Origin: AV40 sp963817335
GTDB lineage: Bacteria; Verrucomicrobiota; Verrucomicrobiia; Chthoniobacterales; UBA10450
DNA: 64,000 nt
Assembly (NCBI GenBank): GCA_963817335.1
Contig: CAWFNX010000005.1
Location: 186,001 to 250,000 of the forward strand
Direction of reading: 5' to 3'
This document shows, in pieces, positions 35,798 through 44,186 of the stretch. The position numbers and the translations under genes are program-made. The notes beneath the pieces were generated by a model, which saw only the letters and a list, made by a program, of their open reading frames with translations, made no database searches and was not told the origin of the DNA. The first letter of the stretch is position 1. Each line of letters opens with the position of its first letter.

Positions 35798-37318
35798 TCA
35801 CAGCAGCCCGTCCCGCGTCATTTTTATTCCTTCCGGCATGTCCGGCGGCTTTGGCGCGTCCAGATGGCTGTGTTTCTTCCCGTAACCGAAGTAGAAGATA
35901 AAGCCGATTAGCAGCCATACGATGAGTCGCATCCAGTTTGTCCAGCCCAGTCCGTAGATCATCGCGCCACAGGTGATGATTCCGAGAATCGCGACCAGCG
36001 GCGCAGCGGGCACACGGAACGCTCGTTCAAGCTCGGGATTGCGGACTCGCATGATCCAGACGCCGGCGCAAACGAGAATGAACGCGAACAATGTTCCAAT
36101 GCTGGTCATTTCGCCGGTAACATCGGCCGGGACGAACGCGGCCAGGGCGCCGGTGAAAAACAAAAAGAGGATGTTCGATTTCCAAGGCGTGCGATAACGC
36201 GGATGCACCTGCGAAAAGATCGCCGGCACAAGTCCATCGCGACTCATCGAGAAAAAGACGCGTGATTGGCCCAACAACATTACCAGAATGACGGACGAGA
36301 ACCCGGCAAGGATGGCAACGGTGACGGCGCGCGAGAGCCATTCGTAACCGTGCATGTATTTGCTGATCGCAAACGCGACAGACGCTTCCCGGCCGGCGGC
36401 GCGGAAATCTTCGACCGTCGCGACGCCGCTAAGGACGTAGGAGAATAGGATGTAAAGAATCGTACAAAAGACTAACGAACCGAGAATGCCGATCGGCATG
36501 TCACGTTTCGGATTGCGCGCTTCTTGGGCGGCAGTCGAAACAGCGTCGAATCCGATATAAGCGAAAAACACGACGCCAGCCGCTCCCAGAATTCCGAGAA
36601 TTCCACCATAGTTGTGGGTGATCCCCTGCGCAGTCACGTGGGTGGTCGCCGGCGGAATGAACGGTGTGTGGTTCGCCGGATTAATGAAATGCCAACCGAT
36701 GCCAATGAAGAGCAGAACGATGGACACTTTCAAAATAACGATTAGTCCGTTCACGAAAGCCGATTCCTTGGTGCCGCGAATCAGCAGCAATGTAAGAAGG
36801 AATAAAATGAAGAGCGCCGGCACGTTCATGATTCCGTGAACACCGCTAGGATCGTGCTCGAAAGGCGAATGCGTCCACTGATATGGAATCGCCATGTTGA
36901 ACCAGCCGAGAACGCGGTTCGCGTATTCGCTCCATGCGTCCGACACGGTTGAAGCAGCAACAGCGTATTCGAGAATCAGATCCCAACCGATGATCCAGGC
37001 TACGAATTCGCCCATCGTCGCGTAGGAATAGGTGTAGGCGCTTCCCGCAACCGGAATCATCGAGGCGAATTCCGCATAACAAAGACCTGCGAACGCACAG
37101 CCGATTCCAGCGACGATAAATGCCAGCACGACCGAGGGACCTGCCCGATCGGCGATGGCCGCCGCGGTGCGCACGAACAGACCGGCGCCGATGATTCCGC
37201 CGATGCCGAGCGCGACAAGGTTCATCCAGCCTAACGAGCGCTTGAGGGTATGCTCGCCGACTTCCTCGGCTTCTTGCATGAGGCGGGCGAGCGGTTTCCT
37301 TGCGAATAGTTTTGCCAT
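35798..37318 (-). CDS. APC-family amino acid permease (cationic-type)
   Basis: A 506-residue inner membrane transporter with twelve or more helices. The first-helix unwound segment GIGGIIGAGLFVRTA is the substrate- and ion-binding motif of the APC superfamily; VFFAYIGFDAVSTAAQEARNPKRD is the CAT/YfnA-type consensus. It probably takes up amino acids by proton symport. It follows a second APC gene by 34 nt in the same direction. Confidence 0.9.
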   Translation of the reverse strand: MAKLFARKPLARLMQEAEEVGEHTLKRSLGWMNLVALGIGGIIGAGLFVRTAAAIADRAGPSVVLAFIVAGIGCAFAGLCYAEFASMIPVAGSAYTYSYATMGEFVAWIIGWDLILEYAVAASTVSDAWSEYANRVLGWFNMAIPYQWTHSPFEHDPSGVHGIMNVPALFILFLLTLLLIRGTKESAFVNGLIVILKVSIVLLFIGIGWHFINPANHTPFIPPATTHVTAQGITHNYGGILGILGAAGVVFFAYIGFDAVSTAAQEARNPKRDMPIGILGSLVFCTILYILFSYVLSGVATVEDFRAAGREASVAFAISKYMHGYEWLSRAVTVAILAGFSSVILVMLLGQSRVFFSMSRDGLVPAIFSQVHPRYRTPWKSNILFLFFTGALAAFVPADVTGEMTSIGTLFAFILVCAGVWIMRVRNPELERAFRVPAAPLVAILGIITCGAMIYGLGWTNWMRLIVWLLIGFIFYFGYGKKHSHLDAPKPPDMPEGIKMTRDGLL

Positions 37319-37352
37319 GATTGGGCTCCTGATTTTCGGATGCTCTCTTTAA

Positions 37353-38870
37353 TTAGTCGGTGCGATCCGCGATTGCTTCAGATGAACGCTGCGGTTTCCC
37401 GAAGAATTTCCAAAGAAAGTAAATCGGCACACCGGTCAGCACGATATACAGGCCCGGCACGGTGGTTGCCGGTTGGTAAATGAACAGAACGAAAAGAATC
37501 ACCGTCGCGCCGACGATGTAGAGGATCGGAACAATCGGATACCCGAATGCTTTGTAGGGCCGCTCAGCGTCCGGCCTCTTCCAGCGCAGCATGAAAACCC
37601 CTGCGATTGTGAGAATGTAAAAAATGAGCGCGGCCGAAATCACCCAATCGAGAAGATTACTGTAAAGATTGCCGTAGGTTCCGTCTGGGTGCACCACCCG
37701 CGGAAGGACAAGAAAGCCGGCCCAAAGTCCCTGGATGATCAACCCCCACGCCGGCACATGATTTTTGTTCAGCCTACTGACGCGGCGAAAAAACAAACCA
37801 TCCTGGGCCATCGCGTAATAGGCGCGCGCTCCAGCCAGGATTAGGCCGTTATTGCAGCCGAACGTGGAAATCATGATCGCAACGGCCATGATCGTGGCGC
37901 CGGCGCCCGGGAAAATGACGTTCGCGGATGCGACCGCGACGCGATCACTCGGTGCATTCTGAATTGCGGCGAACGGAAGGGTTGCGAGATAGGCGACGTT
38001 TGCGAGCAGATAAAGTCCGATCACCAAAAATGTTCCCAAGGCGAGCGACAGCGGCACATTGCGACGCGGATTAACTACTTCTCCGGCCGTGAAGGTGATG
38101 TTATTCCAGGCATCAGCCGAAAAAAGAGACTGTGTTTGAGCCACGCAGATCCCAACAAAAAGGCCGAACGCAGCTGCAGCAGTCAATCCGGGCCCGACTT
38201 CCTGCAAGCCGCCGCGCAAAGTCCAAAAGTTTTTGAAGTTTTCTGCGCCGGCGCCCGATCGCAGACCAACAATGATGCCGAGGAGAATGAGCGCGATAAG
38301 CGCGCCAGTTTTCGCGGTCGTGAAAATATTCTGGACGATCTTGCCGAGCTTTAAGCCGCGCGTATTCATGAACGTCAAAAGCGCGATCATCGCCAGCCCG
38401 AGAGCTTGCGCGGTAGAAAGAGAAAATGCGTAACCGCCGAAGCGGATCGGTTCGATCAAATAGTTCGATTCTGAAAACCAGGGAATGAGCACGCCGGTGT
38501 AACGCGCAAAACCGACCGCGACCGCGGCGATCGTTCCCGTCTGAATGACAAGCAAGAGCGTCCAGCCGTAAAGAAATCCCCACAGCGGCGAGAACGCTTC
38601 GCGCAAGTAGACATATTGCCCGCCCGCTTTGGGCATCATTGCCGCCAGCTCTCCGTAAGACAGCGCCGCCATCAGAGTGAGCAGGCCGGTTACTATCCAC
38701 ACCACCAAAAGCCAACCCGGCGCGCCGACCTGGCGGGCGATGATGGAGGAAACGATAAAAATGCCCGAGCCGATCATCGATCCGGCGACGAGCATGGTGG
38801 AATCGAGCAAGCCAAGACCGCGAACGAGTTTCTGGTCGGATGGAGGCGGCGAAATCGTCGGAGTTTCCAC
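37353..38870 (-). CDS. APC-family amino acid permease (LAT-type)
   Basis: A 505-residue paralogue of the downstream permease. STMLVAGSMIGSGIFIVSSIIA is the first-helix motif, and AAMMPKAGGQYVYLREAFSPLWGFLYGW matches the LAT/serine-threonine exchanger branch; VVNPRRNVPLSLALGT follows helix 6. About twelve helices. First gene of the two-permease unit, divergent from the retropepsin-like gene with 140 nt between starts. Confidence 0.9.
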   Translation of the reverse strand: METPTISPPPSDQKLVRGLGLLDSTMLVAGSMIGSGIFIVSSIIARQVGAPGWLLVVWIVTGLLTLMAALSYGELAAMMPKAGGQYVYLREAFSPLWGFLYGWTLLLVIQTGTIAAVAVGFARYTGVLIPWFSESNYLIEPIRFGGYAFSLSTAQALGLAMIALLTFMNTRGLKLGKIVQNIFTTAKTGALIALILLGIIVGLRSGAGAENFKNFWTLRGGLQEVGPGLTAAAAFGLFVGICVAQTQSLFSADAWNNITFTAGEVVNPRRNVPLSLALGTFLVIGLYLLANVAYLATLPFAAIQNAPSDRVAVASANVIFPGAGATIMAVAIMISTFGCNNGLILAGARAYYAMAQDGLFFRRVSRLNKNHVPAWGLIIQGLWAGFLVLPRVVHPDGTYGNLYSNLLDWVISAALIFYILTIAGVFMLRWKRPDAERPYKAFGYPIVPILYIVGATVILFVLFIYQPATTVPGLYIVLTGVPIYFLWKFFGKPQRSSEAIADRTD

Positions 38871-39010
38871 GGGTTAAACGCGCTCGGAGTCGGCGAGAGT
38901 TAATCTTACCGGGCCGAATCGGGCAACGCCAAAAGCAGCTTTTCGCAAATTTACGTGATCGGCAGCAGAATTCGTTTCCGCATTTCGGGAAAGATGCTAT
39001 TCTCGGCCCC

Positions 39011-40003
39011 GTGATTTCCAGGGGCCGTCTTCTTGCGGGTGGGGCGCGAGTCATTTTGCCGATGGTGTGCGCAGTCGGCCTTTCAATTCCTTTGGCGGCG
39101 AACGCTGCGCCGAGTTCACGGTCCGCAGGCGTCGCGAAGAACACGCAGTTTGAAGCGCTGCCGCTCGTCCGCTCGCGTCAGAACCACCTGTTGGTTCACG
39201 CCTGGATCAACGATAAGCCCGCGCTCCTGATCGTTGATAGCGGGTCCCCCGGAACTGTGATCGCCTCTAAGCGTCGCGGTCATTTTGGGGTCAACGAGGT
39301 TCCGGTGGATTCCAAATATCCCGCTCGCGTCCGGGTGAATGGCTCTTACAACACATTGGTAATGGCGCGAACGCTGCGCCTCGGCGGGCTTACTGTCGGA
39401 GAAGTCCCCGCGATTTCGGCCGATCTGAGCGGGGCGCGCCGCGCATCTCGGAGCGCGCACGAACAACAGGCTGACGGGATCCTTGGCACTGACGTTCTCT
39501 TCGCCAGCCGGGCAGTCTTGGATTGTCAGCGGCAACTTCTCATTTTGAATCTGCAACCGGACCTGCCGGTGGCGGTCCCCGGTCTCGATTTTCGCGGATT
39601 TCAAAAAGTGCCGATGTTCGTGACGGAGGGCTTCAACTTGTACGTCAATGGCCTGGTCAACGGCTCTCAAGCGCGGTTGATGGTCGACACGGGTGCGTTC
39701 GCCACCCTCTTACACAGACCTTTCGTTAAGCGCCTTCACATTCCGACCGAACAAACGCGCCTCGCTTCGGCGGCGATCAACATGAAGGAAGAAGGACTCG
39801 ACGTGGCCCGGATCCGGAAAATGTCAGTGGGCGTGGTCGACATTGGACGCAATGATGTCGGGGTAGTCGATCTCGGGGGAATCTTGAACGAAGCCCTGCA
39901 ACTGTCGCCACCGGCGGTGGGTCTGCTGGGAGCTGAAATCCTGAACCGCCATCACGGGATCATCGACTTCGGGACGCGCACGCTTTACCTGAAGAAAACG
40001 TAG
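39011..40003 (+). CDS. Secreted retropepsin-like aspartyl protease family protein (paralogue)
   Basis: Two retropepsin-like halves as in the gene at 7097-8044: ALLIVDSGSPGTVIAS in the first, RLMVDTGAFATLLHR in the second, each with a downstream ILGTDVLF or GLLGAEIL strand. The N-terminus is a signal peptide (VILPMVCAVGLSIPLAANA). GTG 39011 is the most upstream start that leaves the divergent permease gene free; ATG 39061 is possible. It is conserved in architecture but weakly in sequence with its paralogue. Substrate unknown. Confidence 0.75.
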   Translation: MISRGRLLAGGARVILPMVCAVGLSIPLAANAAPSSRSAGVAKNTQFEALPLVRSRQNHLLVHAWINDKPALLIVDSGSPGTVIASKRRGHFGVNEVPVDSKYPARVRVNGSYNTLVMARTLRLGGLTVGEVPAISADLSGARRASRSAHEQQADGILGTDVLFASRAVLDCQRQLLILNLQPDLPVAVPGLDFRGFQKVPMFVTEGFNLYVNGLVNGSQARLMVDTGAFATLLHRPFVKRLHIPTEQTRLASAAINMKEEGLDVARIRKMSVGVVDIGRNDVGVVDLGGILNEALQLSPPAVGLLGAEILNRHHGIIDFGTRTLYLKKT

Positions 40004-40088
40004 CGGGTTTTCGGCCGTTAAAGATTAATCCCCGCCCTTGCTGGCAGGCGGTCTTTCTCTTGCAAAAGATGTTGTCAGTCCGCCCAAA

Positions 40089-40110
40089 TATGCAACCTTT
40101 TGGTTGCATA
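40089..40110. promoter_or_regulatory. Probable ArsR-family operator
   Basis: A perfect inverted repeat, TATGCAACC - TTTT - GGTTGCATA (9-nt arms, 4-nt spacer), ends 10 nt before the ArsR-type start. This is the usual form and position of an autorepressor site for this family and would cover the promoter or ribosome site. Confidence 0.75.
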
Positions 40111-40120
40111 ACTACCCGAG

Positions 40121-40444
40121 ATGGACTCCGTTTTTAAGGCCCTAGCCGACCACAATCGACGAGCATTGCTTGACCAGCTTTATCGGAGCAACGGCCAAAC
40201 TTTAAATGAGCTTTGCCAACACCTCGACATGACTCGCCAGGGAATCAGCAAACATCTCAATTTGCTGATCCAAGCCGAGCTGGTAGTCCCTCTTTGGAGT
40301 GGCCGCGAAAAGCTCCATTACCTTAATCCGGCGCCATTAAAGCAGATCGCCGAGCGTTGGATCGATAAGCACAAGGCCGCCTGCTTGCGTGCCTTGAATG
40401 ATCTGACCAAAGGCCTCGATCGGGTCAGCCGGCGCGAAGATTAA
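40121..40444 (+). CDS. ArsR-family winged-helix repressor
   Basis: A 107-residue single-domain regulator. ALADHNRRALLDQLYRSNGQTLNELC and MTRQGISKHLNLLIQAELVV form the helix-turn-helix, WSGREKLHYLNPAPL the wing. No metal-binding cysteine cluster (ELCVCDL-type) is present, only one Cys near the helix start, so it is more likely a member of the group paired with SRPBCC (AHSA1) genes, but no such partner follows. The operator at 40089-40110 suggests autoregulation. Confidence 0.9.
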   Translation: MDSVFKALADHNRRALLDQLYRSNGQTLNELCQHLDMTRQGISKHLNLLIQAELVVPLWSGREKLHYLNPAPLKQIAERWIDKHKAACLRALNDLTKGLDRVSRRED

Positions 40445-40485
40445 CTGGCGACGTTGTCAACGAACGCACTTCGTCGGCCGGCGCC

Positions 40486-40986
40486 TCATTCGACGTCGAT
40501 TTCGCGAACGCCTTTTTGTTGCCGAATCGTTTCGACCCGATTCCGAATCTTGTCGGCTAATCCGGCGCCGTGAGGCACCGCCTCCATGAAAACAACCGGC
40601 GAGGAAGCGTCCGAAGTATTGAGCTGGACGTTTTCAATCGCGCACATCCGGTAGAGAAACGGCTGCTGGGTTTCGATGTCTTTGATCCGATAAAACTCGA
40701 GGGTGTCTGTGACTTTGCTAAAAACCCCCTCGGTCGTTTTCAATCGTTCCGTCGTCAGCTCATAAACTTTGCATTTCGTCTGGAGATAACGTTTCGCCGC
40801 GATAAAGATTGGCACCACCAGGAGAAGCAAAATGTACGGGCTAAAGTTCCTGATCTCGGGCGAGGACCGGCGTTCTAATAATATGAAAATGATTACGATC
40901 GCCGCCGCCACCAACCCTTGGAAAAGAAAGAACCCAAAGTTTTTCCATTGCGAAACACTCCCGCACCAGACTGTTTCCTCAGCCAT
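40486..40986 (-). CDS. bPH2-type PH-domain membrane protein
   Basis: Two adjacent hydrophobic helices (FFLFQGLVAAAIVIIFILL and YILLLLVVPIFIAAKRYL) are followed by a bacterial PH-like domain: KVYELTTERLKTTEGVFSKVTDTLEFYRIKDIETQQP. Such proteins resemble YdbS/YdbT; function is unknown. ATG 40986 is preferred to TTG 40992. Divergent from the nucleotidyltransferase gene with only 17 nt between starts. Confidence 0.8.
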   Translation of the reverse strand: MAEETVWCGSVSQWKNFGFFLFQGLVAAAIVIIFILLERRSSPEIRNFSPYILLLLVVPIFIAAKRYLQTKCKVYELTTERLKTTEGVFSKVTDTLEFYRIKDIETQQPFLYRMCAIENVQLNTSDASSPVVFMEAVPHGAGLADKIRNRVETIRQQKGVREIDVE

Positions 40987-41003
40987 TCCCAAGTTTTAGC
41001 GCC

Positions 41004-41948
41004 ATGGCTGTGATCAAACAAGCATTCGTCCTCGGCGCCGGGCTCGGCACAAGACTTCGGCCGCTTACCGAAGAATTACCGAAGCCGCTCGTGCCGATCT
41101 TTCAAAAACCGCTCATCACTTTTGCGTTCGACCATTTGATCGATCTCGGAATCGAAAAGATCTTCGTCAACACCCATCGGCTGCCGGAAACCTTCGCTGC
41201 GGCATTTCCGGGAAACCGTTACTCGGGGATCAATCTCACTTTTGTAAACGAACCTGTGTTGCTCGACACCGGGGGCGGCATCAAAAACATCGAGACCCGC
41301 CTTGGAAGCGAACCTTTCATTACTTATAGCGGCGATGTTTTGACCGACGTCGCGTTGCAGCCACTGATCGATGAGCATTTTAAGCGCGGGAACGACGTCA
41401 CCCTCGGCTTGCGCGAGACCGGATTGGGTTCCGCGATCGCGTTTCGCGACGGCCGGGTCGTTGATATTTCCAATCGATACGGCGTTGCAGGCGATTACGA
41501 CTTCGCAAACATCGCGATTTGGAACCGCGCGGTGTTCGAACGGATTCCGTCAGGGCAAAAGATTTCCTTCATCCCAGTTCTCGGGGATTGGATCGGTGAA
41601 GGCGGCAAGATTGGTGGCGTGGTTCTCGACCAAGGGAAGTGGTTCAACCTCGGATCGCGGGCCGAATATTTTGAAGTGCATCGGGCGATCATCGACGGTT
41701 GGCGGCCGGCTTATGTGAAGACGACGGATTGGGCTGGGTCGATCCACCCAAGTGCGATGGTTGATCCAAAGGCAACGATTCGAGGCTGTTCGGTTGTCGG
41801 GAAGGATTGCCGCGTTGGCGCCGACGCGATTCTCGAAGACACAATTATGTGGCCCGGTTCACAAATTGCTTCCAATGCCGAGCTGTTTGGTTGTATTGTC
41901 CGCGCCCGAAAAACTGCCACCGGTATTCATCGCAACCTCGACATCTGA
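41004..41948 (+). CDS. Sugar-1-phosphate nucleotidyltransferase (MurU-like)
   Basis: The N-terminal 230 residues are a GT-A nucleotidyltransferase: FVLGAGLGTRLRPLTEELPKPLVPI (nucleotide loop), VNTHRLPE and TYSGDVLTDV (metal site). The C-terminal 70 residues form left-handed beta-helix repeats (IHPSAMVDPKATIRGCSVVG). With the kinase-like gene 3 nt downstream this resembles the AmgK/MurU pair, which turns recycled MurNAc into UDP-MurNAc. A mannose-1-phosphate guanylyltransferase role is the alternative; the hexapeptide tail is more usual there. Confidence 0.8.
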   Translation: MAVIKQAFVLGAGLGTRLRPLTEELPKPLVPIFQKPLITFAFDHLIDLGIEKIFVNTHRLPETFAAAFPGNRYSGINLTFVNEPVLLDTGGGIKNIETRLGSEPFITYSGDVLTDVALQPLIDEHFKRGNDVTLGLRETGLGSAIAFRDGRVVDISNRYGVAGDYDFANIAIWNRAVFERIPSGQKISFIPVLGDWIGEGGKIGGVVLDQGKWFNLGSRAEYFEVHRAIIDGWRPAYVKTTDWAGSIHPSAMVDPKATIRGCSVVGKDCRVGADAILEDTIMWPGSQIASNAELFGCIVRARKTATGIHRNLDI

Positions 41949-41951
41949 TTC

Positions 41952-42923
41952 ATGAGAACCGAGCTCCTTCTTCGCCAGACCAGCCGGCATTTTCCGCGGT
42001 TCAATGTCGATGAAATTAGAATTACGCCGATTGAGAAAGGCGGGTCGGACCGCAAATTCTATCGCGTTCGATGCTCTTCCGAACAGTCGTTGATATTAGT
42101 GAAGTACGATCGCGGCCGCGAAGAAAACCAGCACTACGTCGAGATCGCGCAATTTCTGGAGGCGCACGAAATCCGAGCTCCCAGGATTTATTATCATGAC
42201 GCGGACGAAGGCCTGATCTGGCTCGAGGACTTGGGAGAAAAAGATTTGTTCAGCTACCGAAGCGAATCATGGATGGTCCGGCGGGCTTTTTACGAGTCGG
42301 CCCTGGATGAAGCACGGAAGCTTCACCAACTTCCGGAATCGGTTTGCATTGAAATGCGCCAGCATTTGCCGGCTGAGTTCAACACCGCGCTCTACCTTTG
42401 GGAACAAAGCTATTTTTTTGAAAATAGCCTGGTGCGGCATTTCAAAGTCGAACCAGCGAAGATCGATCAGATCGCGCATTTGCCTGCGTTCGCGAGCATT
42501 GCCGGGAAATTGGCCGAGTTGCCGCGGGTTTTAGTTCATCGCGATTTTCAATCGCAGAACATTTTGATGCGAAACGGGCAGGCGTATCTGATCGATTTTC
42601 AGGGAATGCGTCCAGGCCTCGCTCACTACGATCTGGCCTCGTTGCTCTACGACCCCTATGTCGATCTAACGGCGGCGGAACGGACCGAGCTGCTCCAGCA
42701 TTATTGCGGCGAAGAACCGACCACGGATTTTTGCGAGATCCTGCGCCTCTGCGCGATGCAACGATTGATGCAGGCGTTGGGCGCCTATGGCTTCCTTGGT
42801 TTGGTCAAAGGCTACAAACATTTTCTTCAGCACATTCCGAAAGCGGTGGATTCGCTCGGCGACGTGGCGGCTGAAATCGACGGTCTGGAATTATTCAAAA
42901 ATCTTTTGCTCGAGCTTCACTAA
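41952..42923 (+). CDS. Aminoglycoside phosphotransferase-fold sugar kinase (AmgK-like)
   Basis: An APH-type kinase of 323 residues: GGSDRKFYRV is the ATP-loop region, VLVHRDFQSQNILM the catalytic loop with its Asp and Asn, and LIDFQGMRPGLAHYDLASLL the metal-binding segment. AmgK phosphorylates the anomeric position of MurNAc/GlcNAc. The gene pair with the nucleotidyltransferase supports that role; the sequence alone would also fit other small-molecule kinases. Confidence 0.8.
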   Translation: MRTELLLRQTSRHFPRFNVDEIRITPIEKGGSDRKFYRVRCSSEQSLILVKYDRGREENQHYVEIAQFLEAHEIRAPRIYYHDADEGLIWLEDLGEKDLFSYRSESWMVRRAFYESALDEARKLHQLPESVCIEMRQHLPAEFNTALYLWEQSYFFENSLVRHFKVEPAKIDQIAHLPAFASIAGKLAELPRVLVHRDFQSQNILMRNGQAYLIDFQGMRPGLAHYDLASLLYDPYVDLTAAERTELLQHYCGEEPTTDFCEILRLCAMQRLMQALGAYGFLGLVKGYKHFLQHIPKAVDSLGDVAAEIDGLELFKNLLLELH

Positions 42924-42991
42924 TTTTCGGTTCGAAGCTCGAATTCGATTGTCGGTGTTTCGTCGAACCCTGCGAACAAAGGAGGTTCGAT

Positions 42992-43357
42992 ATGAAAAAA
43001 CTGACATTACTTCTCGCACTGGGGCTGAGCCTGATCACGGCTTCGGCTTTCGCTTATCGTCACGACAACCGGGTGGCCTACGTTTCACCGGGACGCAGCG
43101 GGCTCGATTCGCGGCTTGACCGCCTCAATCGCATGCTCACGCACGTTCGTTGGGAGCTGAGCCGCTACCGCGGGGACTGGCGTCTCCGCCGCGAAGTCGA
43201 CCGGATCTCGGGTGACGTGAGCCGGGTGAACTTGCGCTCCCGTCGCGGCTACGACAGCTCACGGTTGCGCCGTGACATCGATAGTTTGCGCGAACAACTG
43301 CGCCAGATCGAAGTCCGGCTGCATGTTCGCAGCGGCGACTATTATCGCTGGGATTAA
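42992..43357 (+). CDS. Small secreted arginine-rich helical protein
   Basis: A signal peptide (LTLLLALGLSLITASAFA) is followed by 100 residues rich in Arg, Asp and Ser that probably form amphipathic helices: RLDRLNRMLTHVRWELSRYR and LRRDIDSLREQLRQIEVRL have heptad-like spacing. I do not recognise a family. It has the strongest ribosome site in this stretch (AAGGAGG at 42979-42985, 6 nt before ATG), which suggests high expression. Periplasmic, function unknown. Confidence 0.75.
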   Translation: MKKLTLLLALGLSLITASAFAYRHDNRVAYVSPGRSGLDSRLDRLNRMLTHVRWELSRYRGDWRLRREVDRISGDVSRVNLRSRRGYDSSRLRRDIDSLREQLRQIEVRLHVRSGDYYRWD

Positions 43358-43358
43358 C

Positions 43359-43991
43359 TCACCGGGCCTGTTCGCTAACGAAGGGATTGGTTAGGCGTTC
43401 GGTCCCGATCTTGGTCGGCGGCCCGTGGCCGGGAAGAACGGTCACGGCGTCGCCGAGCGGGAAAAGTTTCTGGCGGATCCCGCTAAATAGAACATCGACG
43501 TCACCGCCTGGCAGGTCCCATCGGCCAACGCCTCCGGCAAACAGAACGTCGCCCCCAATTAGCAATTTGTTCTCGCGCTCGAAGAAACAAAGACTTCCCG
43601 GACAATGGCCGGGCACCTCGAGTACCTGCATTTCCAAGCCGAGAAATTTTCGGGCGGGCGTTTCTTCAATCAGGAAGTCCGGCTGGGCGGGTTCAATTTC
43701 TAGTTCGAAACCGAAGTCCCGGAAGAAATTCGGGTCGGAGATCATCGGCGCGGTCGCCGGGTGACAGCCGAGCTGACAGCCAAACCGTCGCTTTACCGCC
43801 GCAACGTCCTGGACATGGTCGATATGGCCATGAGTCAGAAGCAGCAGTTTGAGATCGATATTTAGAGAAGCGACCCAGTCGCTCGCGCCCTGCGGCGCAT
43901 CGAACAAAATCCACCCCTCGGGCGCCGAGACGAGATAGCAATTCGTTTCGAAGATCCCGCCGCAGAACGTTTCGTATTTCATTGTGCTCAT
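43359..43991 (-). CDS. MBL-fold metallo-hydrolase (glyoxalase II-like)
   Basis: A 210-residue zinc hydrolase: LLLTHGHIDHVQDV is the HxHxDH motif, VLEVPGHCPGSLCFF the third-ligand region, LLIGGDVLFAGGVGRWDL the bridging Asp, and VLPGHGPPTKIG the last histidine. The set matches the YcbL/glyoxalase II-like branch acting on thioesters such as lactoylglutathione; substrate not certain. The stop is 1 nt from the convergent small secreted protein gene. Confidence 0.88.
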   Translation of the reverse strand: MSTMKYETFCGGIFETNCYLVSAPEGWILFDAPQGASDWVASLNIDLKLLLLTHGHIDHVQDVAAVKRRFGCQLGCHPATAPMISDPNFFRDFGFELEIEPAQPDFLIEETPARKFLGLEMQVLEVPGHCPGSLCFFERENKLLIGGDVLFAGGVGRWDLPGGDVDVLFSGIRQKLFPLGDAVTVLPGHGPPTKIGTERLTNPFVSEQAR

Positions 43992-44186
43992 TCTAAATGA
44001 GCCGGATCGCCGGGGCCAATGGCGGTCGGGATTACACCGATACCCTCTTCAGGTAGCGAAATCCTGAAAGATTTTGAATGTTCGGACCGTAGGGTTGTCT
44101 CAGATGCTTACATGTGGCACCGGGGTCAATGGGTTAGGTTGCTTTTAGGCATGAAGTCTGCGAACGTGGAGACCGCGTCAATTCCC

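Noticed and set aside
38113..39144. A 343-codon minus-strand frame overlapping the LAT-type permease
   Set aside because: It is an out-of-frame shadow of the permease with Arg-rich, low-complexity content.
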